This document shows positions 41,161-50,068 of a stretch of DNA of 64,000 nt, one piece after another. The notes under the pieces were generated by a model. The model did not search any database, was not told the origin of the DNA, and saw only the letters and a program-made list of their open reading frames with translations. Made by a program: the position numbers and the translations under genes. The stretch's first letter is position 1. Each line of letters starts with the position of its first letter. Origin of the DNA: Chiayiivirga sp. (GTDB lineage Bacteria; Pseudomonadota; Gammaproteobacteria; Xanthomonadales; Xanthomonadaceae). Location of the stretch: NCBI GenBank assembly GCA_022647565.1, contig JALCLA010000003.1:248001-312000 (forward strand), given 5' to 3'.

Positions 41161-42123
41161 ATGTCGTCCCCGCCCCTGCCCTATTGGCGCCTGTCCTCGT
41201 TCTATTTCTGGTACTACGCCGCGCTCGGGGCCTTCACTCCGTACTTTGCCCAGTGGCTGCACGACCTCGGCCAGGACGCCATCGCCATCAGCGCCTTGAT
41301 GGCACTGTGGTACGGCACGCGCGTGGTGGCACCGGCGGCATGGAGCGCGCAGACCTCGGCATCGCCCCATCCGATGCGCTGGTTGCGCACCGGCGCGGTG
41401 CTGACCGTCGCAGGCTTTGCCGGTTTCCTGCAGGTGGACAGCTTCATTGCGCTGTTCGCCGTGATGCTGGTCTTCAGCTTCTTCTGCAACGCGATCATGC
41501 CGCAGTTCGAAGCCATCACGCTCGACACCCTGGGCGAACAGCGCGCCCAGTATGGCCGGCTGCGAGTCTGGGGCTCGATCGGCTTCATCCTGGTCACGCT
41601 CGGCTACGGCTGGCTGATCGAACGTCACGGCACCGCATTCTTGCCGGCACTGATGCTGCCCTTGTTCCTGCTCGCTCCGCGACTGCTGCAACGCTACGGC
41701 GCGCTGCGCCTGATCTCGATCTGCCTCGGTGCCACAGCACTGCGCTGGCTCGCCACCGCGCTCTGGCCGCAGTCACTACCGGTACTGGTCGTGATGCAAG
41801 GTCTGCACGCCCTGAGCTTCGGGATCTTCCATGCCAGTTGCATGCAACTCGCCACCCAGTATTTTCCCGGTCGCCTCGGCAGCCATGGTCAGGCCTTGCT
41901 CTATGTGGTCAGTTCCGGCATCGGTGGCGTGATCGGCTCCGGCTCCGCCGGCCTTGCCTGGGAACTGGGCGGCGGCCTGGCCGCGTTTGCGATGGGTGCC
42001 GTCGCGAGTGCTGCGGGACTGGGCCTGGCCTTGCGTCTGCGCCATCCCGACGCGCTATCCGAGGGCCTGACGAATTCACCCGTGCCCGGCTCGACAGCCA
42101 TTCGCGCCGATGAGCCGGCCTGA
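41161..42123 (+). CDS. MFS transporter, HcaT/YfcJ-like, with probable internal deletion
   Basis: A 320-residue inner-membrane transporter. The first half (LPYWRLSSFYFWYYAALGAFTPYFAQWL, GTRVVAPAAWSAQTS, YGRLRVWGSIGFILVTLGYGW) matches the MFS group containing the 3-phenylpropionate transporter HcaT. After MLPLFL the sequence jumps straight to APRLLQRYGALRL, which in relatives belongs to helix 8; about 55-60 residues, including helix 7, seem absent although the frame is kept. Normal length is near 380. It may therefore be inactive. ATG at 41161 fits the family start. Confidence 0.8.
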   Translation: MSSPPLPYWRLSSFYFWYYAALGAFTPYFAQWLHDLGQDAIAISALMALWYGTRVVAPAAWSAQTSASPHPMRWLRTGAVLTVAGFAGFLQVDSFIALFAVMLVFSFFCNAIMPQFEAITLDTLGEQRAQYGRLRVWGSIGFILVTLGYGWLIERHGTAFLPALMLPLFLLAPRLLQRYGALRLISICLGATALRWLATALWPQSLPVLVVMQGLHALSFGIFHASCMQLATQYFPGRLGSHGQALLYVVSSGIGGVIGSGSAGLAWELGGGLAAFAMGAVASAAGLGLALRLRHPDALSEGLTNSPVPGSTAIRADEPA

Positions 42124-42128
42124 GACAC

Positions 42129-42165
42129 AAAAAAGGCGCCAGCGTTTCCGCTAAGCGCCTGTTTT
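42129..42165. terminator. Bidirectional rho-independent terminator between MFS gene and tRNA-Val
   Basis: Stem AGGCGC (42134-42139) with GCGCCT (42155-42160), flanked by A6 on the left and GTTTT on the right, so it can stop the MFS transcript (+) and the tRNA-Val transcript (-). Confidence 0.75.
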
Positions 42166-42168
42166 GTA

Positions 42169-42243
42169 TGGTGGGCGGTACAAGTTTCGAACTTGTGACC
42201 CCTGCCGTGTGAAAGCAGTGCTCTACCGCTGAGCTAACCGCCC
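42169..42243 (-). tRNA. tRNA-Val (anticodon CAC)
   Basis: 75-nt cloverleaf including an encoded CCA end. Acceptor stem GGGCGGT/ACCGCCC pairs fully; D arm GCTC..GAGC; anticodon stem CTGCT/GGCAG with loop TTCACAC, giving anticodon CAC for GTG codons; T arm ACAAG-TTCGAAA-CTTGT. Confidence 0.95.
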
Positions 42244-42367
42244 GTAAGGGGCGCGCATTATGACCAGAGCGCCCCGGAGGGTCAACCCACGGTGGGGCGT
42301 CATCGCACTGGCGGAAGCGGATTGCTGGCGTAGGATGCGGGGCGTTCCTGCTCCCTGCCCTGTTGCC

Positions 42368-42940
42368 ATGCGTCGCTCGCCTGTCTTTGTCATCTTGGGC
42401 TTGATCTGCTCCGGGCCGGCGCACGCGGACTGTGCCGGCGCGCGAGCCGAACTCCTGTTCGAGGTGATTTCGACGCCACCGCTGCTGGTGGCCGAAGCCG
42501 ACGCCAGCACGATCGTGCAGGTCGACAACAGTGGATGCGCCGTGGTGCACATTCCCGTGCATGATCGGCGTCGCGGCGACTATCGCTGGCGGCTACCGGC
42601 CGAGGAATACCGGGCGCTGGTGGCGCGCCTCGAAGCCGCCCGGCTCGACAAGGCCGATCCTCTCGATGCCGAACGGCAGTCGCCTCGGCCCGCGGCCAGC
42701 AATGCTGCTCTGGTCGCGGTACATGACGAGAACCTCATCGAGGTACGCATCGGTCCCGGTCTGACGGGAAACAAGCGCGAGTTGCGGCTGCGCCATGCGC
42801 ACCTGCGCCAGGACAGCGCTCGACGTCCCGCCGACTCCGCCTTGAACGCGCTGCTCGAGCTCAGCATCGGAGCCGGGCGGATTGCTGATGCGGCCCATGC
42901 CTTCGGCGCGAACCACGCCCTGCGAAGGCGCGCCGAATGA
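42368..42940 (+). CDS. Secreted hypothetical protein
   Basis: A 190-residue protein with a signal peptide (MRRSPVFVILGLICSGPAHA). The mature part has two cysteines likely to be bonded, a beta-rich first half (ELLFEVISTPPLLVAEADASTIVQVDNSGCAVVHIP) and a helical second half. No family recognised. It overlaps the metalloprotease gene by 4 bp (ATGA), so the two are coupled; an inhibitor or chaperone of the protease is a guess. ATG at 42368 is the start that gives the signal peptide. Confidence 0.75.
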   Translation: MRRSPVFVILGLICSGPAHADCAGARAELLFEVISTPPLLVAEADASTIVQVDNSGCAVVHIPVHDRRRGDYRWRLPAEEYRALVARLEAARLDKADPLDAERQSPRPAASNAALVAVHDENLIEVRIGPGLTGNKRELRLRHAHLRQDSARRPADSALNALLELSIGAGRIADAAHAFGANHALRRRAE

Positions 42941-44754
42941 GGCCACTGCATCGGCTTTCCCTGCTCGTTCTGCTCGCATTCGGCCCCGAACTCAAGGCCG
43001 GCACCTTCTTCCATTTCGACCAGAACAATCCCGCACTCGTGGTCCATCCGCAGGGCTACGAGGGTGGCTTCGGGCCGTTGACCCTCGGGATCTGCCTTGA
43101 TCCGCTCGCCCCGCCCGAGACGGGTGATCCAACCCAGGCGATGCGCAATGTGGCCGCCTCTTACAACCGGCTCGAAGGCCGCGTCGGCAACGTGGTGGGC
43201 AACCCGGCCGGCAGGGTGGATTTCGAGTCGGTCTTGCTGCATGAAGTCGGACACTGCCTCGGCATGGATCACGCCACGTTGGGCCCGTCCGAGCTGAACA
43301 CACCGGACTTCAATCACCCGCAACTGCATTTCGCCGCCGCATTCCCGGGTGAGAACGGCGTGTTCAACACCAACGACGGCGCCGACAACATCCGCGGCAC
43401 GCGCGACGACACGCGCGGAGACGACGTCAACCGGAACTGGTTCGTCAGGTACGGGAACTTCCCCTGGTCGCCTCCGGGGACGACGACCGATCGTGGCACG
43501 CAAAGCGTGAGCCTGGATCATCTTCCGCTGACCAATACCTTCGTCGAAGTATCCACCAGCTTCGGGCCTTGCAATGGCGGCCAACCCGACTCCAGCGGCT
43601 ATTACGGCCAACCACCGACACAGAACGCCATGTTTCCGATGCTCTGCACCGGCCGGCTCCTGCGCGATCTGGCCCCGGACGACGTGGCCACCCTGCAGCT
43701 CGCGCGCGCCGGGCGCGACGGCTCCCGGGCCGCCGTGTCGGACAACTACACGCCGTTCCTGCGCGTGGTTCCGCCGGGGCCCGATTGCGACATCGTGGTT
43801 CGGTTCGTCGATGACGCCGGCTTCGCACTCTGCGAAGTATCCGCGCAGTTCCTGGCCCCGGACATCGTCATCACCACGGCGCAGACACGCTTCCAGCGCA
43901 CCGTGGACTGGCATTTCAACCTGACGGATACGACGCAGGGCGGTGCCGGTACTGCGGATCTCGCGACCGAGTTGCAATCCAGCACGACGATCCTCGCGCC
44001 GGGAGAATCCCTGGTCCTGACCTCGACCATTGCCAATGCGGGGCCGGACACTGCGCGGGCCGTCATCGCCTCGATCCCGACACCCGCGGGTTTCGAGTTC
44101 ATCTCCAACCAGGGGCACTGCGTGAGCGGCTTCCCGTGCCATCTGGGTGATCTGGATACTGGGGAAACCCGTCAGATCCAGACAACCTGGCGACTTGCAG
44201 AACCGATGGGCAGCAACGTTGCGGCCAGAGTTGTGACGATGTCGGATTCGCCCGACCCTCTCCCCGGCAACAACGCGGCAATGCAGGTACTGGACGTGTT
44301 GCAAGAGCTCGCCGACCTGACCCTGGCGCTCAGTGACGGCGGCAGCCCTGCCACCCCGGGCGCAGGCATCCGCTACCTCGCGTCGATTGGCAACGCCGGC
44401 CCGGCGGTCGCCCAGGACGTTAGTCTCGAGGTCACCTTGCCTGCGGGCACGCTCCTGGTCTCCGCGAGCGGTAGTGACTGGGACTGCAGCCATCCGGCGA
44501 GCCTTCTGGTCCGATGCGTGCGCGATGCCTTGCCGGTTGCTGCGCCACAGCCCGTGACCATCGCGCTGTCACTGCCGCCCGACTACGCGGGCGCATCGCC
44601 ACTCGAGGTCTCGGCCACGCTGCGTGCCACCACGCCAGACCCGGCGAGCCTCCCGGACAACTCGAACACCAGCAGTGACCAGACGCCGGTGATCATCCCC
44701 GGCGCCGATTTCATCTTCTGCGCCGGGTTCGAGATCGCTGTATGCGTGCGCTGA
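42937..44754 (+). CDS. Secreted zinc metalloprotease with DUF11-type repeats and IFxxGFE tail
   Basis: A 605-residue secreted protein. Signal peptide to about residue 21; a zincin domain with LLHEVGHCLGMDH (zinc ligands His102, His106, His112; catalytic Glu103) and a nearby NxMF-like Met in QNAMFPMLC; then two DUF11/CARDB-like beta repeats (about 330-455 and 460-580) with motifs such as TIANAGPDTARAV and SIGNAGPAVAQDV. It ends DFIFCAGFEIAVCVR; a similar D.IF..GFE ending recurs in secreted Xanthomonadales proteins and may be a sorting or anchoring signal. Substrate unknown. Confidence 0.85.
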   Translation: MRPLHRLSLLVLLAFGPELKAGTFFHFDQNNPALVVHPQGYEGGFGPLTLGICLDPLAPPETGDPTQAMRNVAASYNRLEGRVGNVVGNPAGRVDFESVLLHEVGHCLGMDHATLGPSELNTPDFNHPQLHFAAAFPGENGVFNTNDGADNIRGTRDDTRGDDVNRNWFVRYGNFPWSPPGTTTDRGTQSVSLDHLPLTNTFVEVSTSFGPCNGGQPDSSGYYGQPPTQNAMFPMLCTGRLLRDLAPDDVATLQLARAGRDGSRAAVSDNYTPFLRVVPPGPDCDIVVRFVDDAGFALCEVSAQFLAPDIVITTAQTRFQRTVDWHFNLTDTTQGGAGTADLATELQSSTTILAPGESLVLTSTIANAGPDTARAVIASIPTPAGFEFISNQGHCVSGFPCHLGDLDTGETRQIQTTWRLAEPMGSNVAARVVTMSDSPDPLPGNNAAMQVLDVLQELADLTLALSDGGSPATPGAGIRYLASIGNAGPAVAQDVSLEVTLPAGTLLVSASGSDWDCSHPASLLVRCVRDALPVAAPQPVTIALSLPPDYAGASPLEVSATLRATTPDPASLPDNSNTSSDQTPVIIPGADFIFCAGFEIAVCVR

Positions 44755-44765
44755 CCGGACCCTGA

Positions 44766-46400
44766 TCAGCGTTGCTTGCTGGTCTGCAGCGACAGCAGCG
44801 ACGGTGGCGCTTCGAACGATTCCGGATCGGCCTGCGGCCAGAAGATCTTGAAGACCGGGTGCTCCGGCGTATCACCGAGCAGCTCCCCGGCCTTGACGAA
44901 GTGATGCAGCGCGGCGAGCGAACGCACCTCGGTGGATGATACGCGACGGATCACGTGCTCCGGGCCGAGTTGATCCGGATGGGTGAGGCCTGCGGCCGCC
45001 AACAGCTCCTTCAGCGCCTTCAGCGTGTTCTTGTGGAACAGGTGCACGCGCTCGGCCTTGTCGGGAACCACCAGCGCGCGCTGGCGCAGCGGGTCTTGGG
45101 TGGCGACACCGGTTGGACACTGGCTGGTATGGCAACTCTGCGACTGAATGCATCCGAGCGCGAACATGAAACCGCGCGCGGCATTGCACCAGTCGGCACC
45201 GATCGCGATGGTGCGCGCCAGATCGAAGGCCGTGACGATCTTCCCTGCCGCGCCGATGCGGATCGATCCGCGCATGTTGAGCCCGACCAGCGTGTTGTGC
45301 ACCAGCAGCAGGGCTTCGCGCAGCGGAGCCCCGACATGATTGGTGAACTCCAGCGGGGCGGCGCCCGTACCGCCCTCGCCACCGTCCACCACGATGAAAT
45401 CCGGCTGGATCCCGGTCTTCACCATGGCCTTGGCGATGGCGAACCACTCCCACGGATGTCCGATGGCGAGCTTGAAACCCACCGGCTTGCCGCCCGAAAG
45501 TTCGCGCAGTTGTGCAACGAACTCCAGCAGGCCGCGCGGCGTCGAGAAGGCCGAATGCCGCGCCGGCGAGATGCAATCCTGTCCCTCCGGCACGCCGCGC
45601 GCGCGCGCGATCTCACCCGACACCTTGGCCCCCGGCAACACGCCGCCATGGCCGGGCTTGGCGCCTTGCGAGAGCTTGATCTCGATCATGCGAACCTGGT
45701 CGCTCGCGGCGTTCTCACGGAAACGCTCGGCATTGAAACTGCCATCGTCGTTGCGGCAACCGAAGTAGCCCGAGCCGATCTCCCAGACCAGGTCACCGCC
45801 ATGCTCGCGGTGGTAGCGCGAGATCGATCCTTCGCCGGTGTCGTGGTAGAAGCCTCCACGCCGCGCGCCTTCGTTCAGGGCCATGATCGCGTTTGCCGAC
45901 AGGGCGCCGAAGCTCATCGCCGAGATGTTGAACACGCTGGCCGAATAGGGCTTGGCGCAAGCCGGGCCGCCGATGTTCACCCGAAAGTCATGCGACTCGA
46001 TCTCGCGCGGCAGCATCGAGTGGTTTATCCACTCGTACTGCGGCTGGTACACGTCGAGCTGGGTGCCGAAGGGACGCTTGTCGAGCGCGTTCTTGGCACG
46101 CTGGTAGATGATCGAGCGCTGCACCCGGGAAAACGGCGTCTCTTCGTTGTCGTCCTCGAGGAAGTACTGGCGGATCTCGGGCCGGATCGACTCGAACAGG
46201 AAGCGGAAGTGCGCCATGACCGGGTAGTTGCGCAGGACCGACCGCCGCACCTGCACCAGATCGTGCACTCCCAGCGCGGCCAACGCGCCGAACAGCGCCA
46301 GTGGCCAGCACCAGACCGGCCCGAACTTCCATACCGCCAGCGCCGAGAACACCGCCAGCAGCAGGCATGCGACGAAAACGAGATAGCGCGACGGCAACAT
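44766..46400 (-). CDS. FMN-binding glutamate-synthase-family oxidoreductase
   Basis: About 544 residues. Two N-terminal membrane segments (LVFVACLLLAVFSALAVWKF; CWPLALFGALAALGVHDL) are followed by the large FMN/Fe-S domain of the glutamate synthase alpha subunit: PCAKPYSASVFNISAMSFGALS, SQGAKPGHGGVLPG, DFIVVDGGEGGTGAAPLEF and the cluster motif IQSQSCHTSQCPTGVA. It lacks the glutaminase domain, so it is not a full glutamate synthase; its real acceptor is unknown. ATG at 46400 was chosen because the segment upstream is not conserved. Divergent from the DUF2141 gene. Confidence 0.9.
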   Translation of the reverse strand: MLPSRYLVFVACLLLAVFSALAVWKFGPVWCWPLALFGALAALGVHDLVQVRRSVLRNYPVMAHFRFLFESIRPEIRQYFLEDDNEETPFSRVQRSIIYQRAKNALDKRPFGTQLDVYQPQYEWINHSMLPREIESHDFRVNIGGPACAKPYSASVFNISAMSFGALSANAIMALNEGARRGGFYHDTGEGSISRYHREHGGDLVWEIGSGYFGCRNDDGSFNAERFRENAASDQVRMIEIKLSQGAKPGHGGVLPGAKVSGEIARARGVPEGQDCISPARHSAFSTPRGLLEFVAQLRELSGGKPVGFKLAIGHPWEWFAIAKAMVKTGIQPDFIVVDGGEGGTGAAPLEFTNHVGAPLREALLLVHNTLVGLNMRGSIRIGAAGKIVTAFDLARTIAIGADWCNAARGFMFALGCIQSQSCHTSQCPTGVATQDPLRQRALVVPDKAERVHLFHKNTLKALKELLAAAGLTHPDQLGPEHVIRRVSSTEVRSLAALHHFVKAGELLGDTPEHPVFKIFWPQADPESFEAPPSLLSLQTSKQR

Positions 46401-46675
46401 CGAAGCGACCCCCCAAATTCCCCGTCGCAGCATAGCGCCCTGCCAGCACCGTGCGAAGCAAGCAGCAGGGCGCGCCCCGGCGAAGGTGGTGCGCAAGTAC
46501 CCAGGCTCACCAGCGGGAAATGGAAGGCCGTTGCGTGATCCAAGTCACGCAGCGGCGGGCCGGGCCGTGATTTGATGCACGCGAATGTGTCGAGATGTGT
46601 CGAACCCGGGGCTTGCCGACAGATCGTCATCTTCGTCTGCAACGATCCGGCCAGGACCTTGCCGAAGACCCCGCC

Positions 46676-47128
46676 ATGCCACTTGCAATGAAACTGAGCC
46701 TTGCCCTTTCCACCGTCCTCGCCCTGCCTGCGCTAGCCGCAGTCGACAGCGGTCACGCCGGGAACCTGCGCATCCTGGTCACTGGCATCGACAGCGACGC
46801 GGGCGCGATCCAGTGCGCACTGTTCTCACGCGACAAGGGCTTCCCTGACCGAGACAGCGGCGTGATCCAGACAAAACGCTACCCGGCATTGCCGCCGATG
46901 CTGACCTGCACATTCGACGGCGTCGAACCCGGACGTTACGCCGTGGCGGTAACCCATGATGCCAACGGCGATGAAGAGGTCGACGCAGACTTCGAGGATG
47001 GTTCGGACGAGGCCTGGGGCGTCACCAACAACGTCCGGCCGGGTCGGCGCACGCCGCGCTTCAGCGAGGCCGCGATCTACCTGAGCGAAGGCCAGCCTTC
47101 GGACTACGAGGTCGAAATCCGTCGCTGA
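46676..47128 (+). CDS. DUF2141 family exported protein
   Basis: A 150-residue protein with a signal peptide (MKLSLALSTVLALPALAA) and a beta-sandwich DUF2141 domain: LRILVTGIDSDAGAIQCALFSRDKGF, LTCTFDGVEPGRYAVAVTHDANGDEEVD and WGVTNNVRPGRRTPRFSEAAIYL. The acidic D-N-D loop may bind calcium. Function unknown. An internal ATG at 46688 is an alternative start and may fit the signal peptide better. Confidence 0.88.
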   Translation: MPLAMKLSLALSTVLALPALAAVDSGHAGNLRILVTGIDSDAGAIQCALFSRDKGFPDRDSGVIQTKRYPALPPMLTCTFDGVEPGRYAVAVTHDANGDEEVDADFEDGSDEAWGVTNNVRPGRRTPRFSEAAIYLSEGQPSDYEVEIRR

Positions 47129-47141
47129 CTGCGGTTTGGCG

Positions 47142-47228
47142 TGGTGCCCGGAGCGGGGGTCGAACCCGCATACCCTTTCGGGTGAGGGATTTTAAGTCCC
47201 TTGCGTCTACCAGTTTCGCCATCCGGGC
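47142..47228 (-). tRNA. tRNA-Leu (anticodon TAA)
   Basis: 87-nt class II tRNA with encoded CCA: acceptor GCCCGGA/TCCGGGC, a long variable arm (CACCCGAAAGGGT), anticodon stem-loop GGGACTTAAAATCCC with TAA. Third tRNA of the cluster behind pgsA, matching leuZ in E. coli. Confidence 0.96.
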
Positions 47229-47262
47229 CGCAGCGGGATTCTGGCTCGTTGCGACGCGAATG

Positions 47263-47336
47263 TGGAGGCCTGAGTCGGAATCGAACCGGCGTACACGGCT
47301 TTGCAGGCCGCTGCATGACCACTCTGCCATCAGGCC
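47263..47336 (-). tRNA. tRNA-Cys (anticodon GCA)
   Basis: 74-nt tRNA with encoded CCA: acceptor GGCCTGA/TCAGGCC, anticodon arm CGGCCTGCAAAGCCG with GCA, T arm CCGGTTCGATTCCGA-like. It occupies the cysT position between Gly and Leu tRNAs. Confidence 0.96.
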
Positions 47337-47418
47337 GATGGCGACACACGAAAGCCGGGGCTTCCGCTGGCGACACTTGCGTTCGCCATCACCGCGACCT
47401 GGAGAGGTGCGCGGCCTC

Positions 47419-47448
47419 AAAAACGAAACCCCGGCGGACCGGGGTTTC
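47419..47448 (-). terminator. Strong hairpin with T run between tRNA-Gly and tRNA-Cys
   Basis: A perfect 10-bp stem, GAAACCCCGG (47425-47434) with CCGGGGTTTC (47439-47448), 4-nt loop, followed on the minus strand by GTTTTT. It has the form of a rho-independent terminator for the tRNA-Gly side, inside what is usually a single tRNA operon. Confidence 0.7.
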
Positions 47449-47458
47449 GACTGCAACC

Positions 47459-47534
<76 letters not shown>

Positions 47535-47605
47535 AAGAGACGGCGCATTTTACGGACGAGAATCAGGAAGTCAACTGTCGATCCCGATTCTGTCGCTGGC
47601 GCACG

Positions 47606-48163
47606 TCAGCTTTCGCGCATGGCCGGCCACGCAGCACGGAGATAAGCGAGCCCCGACCACAGCGTCAATGCGGCCGCGATCGCGAGCAAGCCCTCGCCGA
47701 TCGCGAAGATCTTCAGCCCGAACAGGTCTTCGCGGAACAAGAGCATGCTCAGCGCCACCATCTGCACGATGGTCTTGAGCTTGCCAACGACCGCGACCTT
47801 CACCGCCGCCTTCTGCCCGATCTCGGCCATCCACTCGCGCAATGCCGAAATCGTGATCTCGCGCCCGATGATGACCGCCGCGATCAAGGCCATGAACACG
47901 GTGTGGTGGTGCTGCACGATCAGCACCAGCGCCACCGCCACTGCCAGCTTGTCGGCCACCGGATCGAGGAATGCACCGAAGGCCGAGTACATGCCATAGC
48001 GACGCGCGATCCAGCCGTCGAGCCAATCGGTGATCGCACCGAGCGCGAACACACCGGCCGCCGCGTAGTTCGACCAGCTTTGCGGCAGATAGAACATCAC
48101 CACCAGCACCGGAATCAGGAGGATCCGGCCAAGCGTCAGCAAGGTGGGAATGGTCAGCTTCAC
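47606..48163 (-). CDS. pgsA: CDP-diacylglycerol-glycerol-3-phosphate 3-phosphatidyltransferase
   Basis: A 185-residue inner-membrane enzyme making phosphatidylglycerol phosphate from CDP-diacylglycerol and glycerol 3-phosphate. The CDP-alcohol phosphotransferase motif is seen as TDWLDGWIARRYGMYSAFGAFLDPVADK (D..DG..AR...G..LD). Start GTG at 48163 overlaps the uvrC stop by 4 bp. The uvrC-pgsA-tRNA(Gly,Cys,Leu) order is the same as in E. coli. Confidence 0.95.
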   Translation of the reverse strand: MKLTIPTLLTLGRILLIPVLVVMFYLPQSWSNYAAAGVFALGAITDWLDGWIARRYGMYSAFGAFLDPVADKLAVAVALVLIVQHHHTVFMALIAAVIIGREITISALREWMAEIGQKAAVKVAVVGKLKTIVQMVALSMLLFREDLFGLKIFAIGEGLLAIAAALTLWSGLAYLRAAWPAMRES

Positions 48164-50049
48164 TTGCCCTCTCGTTCCAGTCCGTGCAACGCCTCGTAGA
48201 TGCGGCGAGCCAGCGCGGCGTGAATGCCTCCGACCCTCGTGATCTCGTCGATTCCGGCGCGCTTGAGTCCCGCCAGCCCGCCGAAATGTTTCAAGAGCAT
48301 AGCGCGGCGACGCGCCCCGATGCCGGGAATGTCCTCGAGCCGGCTCGTGTCCCGGGCCTTGGCACGACGCCCGCGATGCCCGGTGATGGCGAAACGATGG
48401 GCCTCGTCGCGCACTTGCTGGATCAACTGCAGCGCTGGCGAATCCGCCCCGGGGCGCAGTTCGCGTCCGTCGGCGCGGATCAGGGTCTCGTGGCCGGCAC
48501 GGCGCTCGGCTCCCTTCGCCACGCCCACCACATCGACGCCTTCCACACCCGCCTCGCGCAATACCTCCAGGGCCTGCGCCAGTTGTCCCTTGCCGCCATC
48601 GATCAGGAGCAGATCGGGCAACACTCCCAGCCCGGTGGCCGCCTCGCCGCCCGCAGTCGCCATTGCAGCACCGCGCCGGAATCGCCGCGCCAGCGCCTGA
48701 CGCATCGCGGCGAAGTCGTCGCCCGCCGTGACATCGACGATGTTGTAACGCCGATACTGCTGTCGCACCGGGCCTTCGGCATCGAATACGACGCACGAAG
48801 CCACGGTGGCTTCGCCCTGGGTGTGGCTGATGTCGAAGCACTCGATCCGTTGCGGCAGTTCTTCCAGACCAAGAAGCTCCTGCAGTGCGGACAGGCGTGC
48901 ACGCTGGTTTGCAAGGCTGCCGAGTTCCGTGGCGAGCGCGTGCATTGCGTTGTGGTGCGCAAGGTCAAGGTAGCGCGCGCGCTCGGCTCGCACGCTATGG
49001 CGCAACTGGACTCGCGCGCCTGCCTGGACGCCAAGCACGCCCTCGATCAACTCGCTGTCGGCGATCGCATGACTGAGCACGATCTCGCGCGGCATCCGCG
49101 CACCGTCCCCGGTCGATCCGACGTAGTGCTGGGTGACGAAGGCGGCAAGCACTTCGGCAGGATCCTCGCTTCCATTGGTCCTGGGGAAGTACGCGCGGGT
49201 GCCGAGATTCATCCCGTCACGGAAGCACAGGACGCTGACGCAAGCCGCGCCCTGGTCGAGCACGCACGCAAGCACATCGAGATCGGCATGCGCGCCATCG
49301 ACGTACTGCCGCGCCTGCACCGTGCGCAGGTTGGCAATCAGGTCGCGCAGCCTTGCCGCCTGCTCGAACTCCAGCGCGGCGCTGGCGCTCTCCATGGCCG
49401 CCCCCAATTCGCCGGTCAGCTCATCGCTCTTGCCATCCAGGAACAACTCGGCACGGCGCACGCTGGCGCGGTAATCCGAGTCGGCGATCCGGTTCACGCA
49501 AGGCGCACTGCAGCGGTGTATCTGGTACTGCAGACAGGGCCGGCTGCGGTTGCGGAACACGCTGTCCTCACAGGAACGCAGCTTGAACAGCTTGTGGATC
49601 AGGTTAAGCGTCTCCCGCACTGCCACCACGCTTGGGTACGGCCCGAAATAGCGTCCGGGCAAGGAGCGCGTGCCGCGATGGAACGCGATGCGCGGCGCGG
49701 TATCGGTGTTCGACAGGTAGATGCAGGGGTAGCTCTTGTCGTCGCGCAACAGCACGTTGTAGCGCGGCTTCAGCGACTTGATCAGCTGGTTCTCGAGCAG
49801 CAGGGCCTCGGCCTCGGTGCGCGTCACCGTCACTTCCATGCGCGCGATCTGGGCGATCATGCGGGTCAGGCGCAACGACCGGGGCGTGGCGGTGAAATAG
49901 CTCGCCACGCGCTTGTTGAGCGCCGCAGCCTTGCCCACGTAGAGCACGGCATCATCGTTGCCGTACATGCGGTACACGCCCGGCGCCGAGGTGAGTGCGC
50001 GCGCATAGGCCTTGCCGTCGAAGCCTGAAGCCGCGTGCCCTGCTGTCAT
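48160..50049 (-). CDS. uvrC: UvrABC nuclease subunit C
   Basis: A 629-residue nuclease that makes both cuts around bulky DNA lesions during nucleotide excision repair. The GIY-YIG domain is at the N-terminus (APGVYRMYGNDDAVLYVGKA), the UVR helical pair near residues 200-235, the RNase H-like endonuclease at about 375-540 (IECFDISHTQGEATVAS; LLIDGGKGQL), and the double helix-hairpin-helix at the end (LEDIPGIGARRRAMLLKHFGG). ATG at 50049 begins the conserved sequence. Confidence 0.96.
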   Translation of the reverse strand: MTAGHAASGFDGKAYARALTSAPGVYRMYGNDDAVLYVGKAAALNKRVASYFTATPRSLRLTRMIAQIARMEVTVTRTEAEALLLENQLIKSLKPRYNVLLRDDKSYPCIYLSNTDTAPRIAFHRGTRSLPGRYFGPYPSVVAVRETLNLIHKLFKLRSCEDSVFRNRSRPCLQYQIHRCSAPCVNRIADSDYRASVRRAELFLDGKSDELTGELGAAMESASAALEFEQAARLRDLIANLRTVQARQYVDGAHADLDVLACVLDQGAACVSVLCFRDGMNLGTRAYFPRTNGSEDPAEVLAAFVTQHYVGSTGDGARMPREIVLSHAIADSELIEGVLGVQAGARVQLRHSVRAERARYLDLAHHNAMHALATELGSLANQRARLSALQELLGLEELPQRIECFDISHTQGEATVASCVVFDAEGPVRQQYRRYNIVDVTAGDDFAAMRQALARRFRRGAAMATAGGEAATGLGVLPDLLLIDGGKGQLAQALEVLREAGVEGVDVVGVAKGAERRAGHETLIRADGRELRPGADSPALQLIQQVRDEAHRFAITGHRGRRAKARDTSRLEDIPGIGARRRAMLLKHFGGLAGLKRAGIDEITRVGGIHAALARRIYEALHGLEREGK

Positions 50050-50068
50050 GTGCGCCCCGCCGCCCGGC

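Noticed and set aside
43445..43828. Reverse-strand frame inside the metalloprotease gene
   Set aside because: Arginine-rich shadow frame without a start context.
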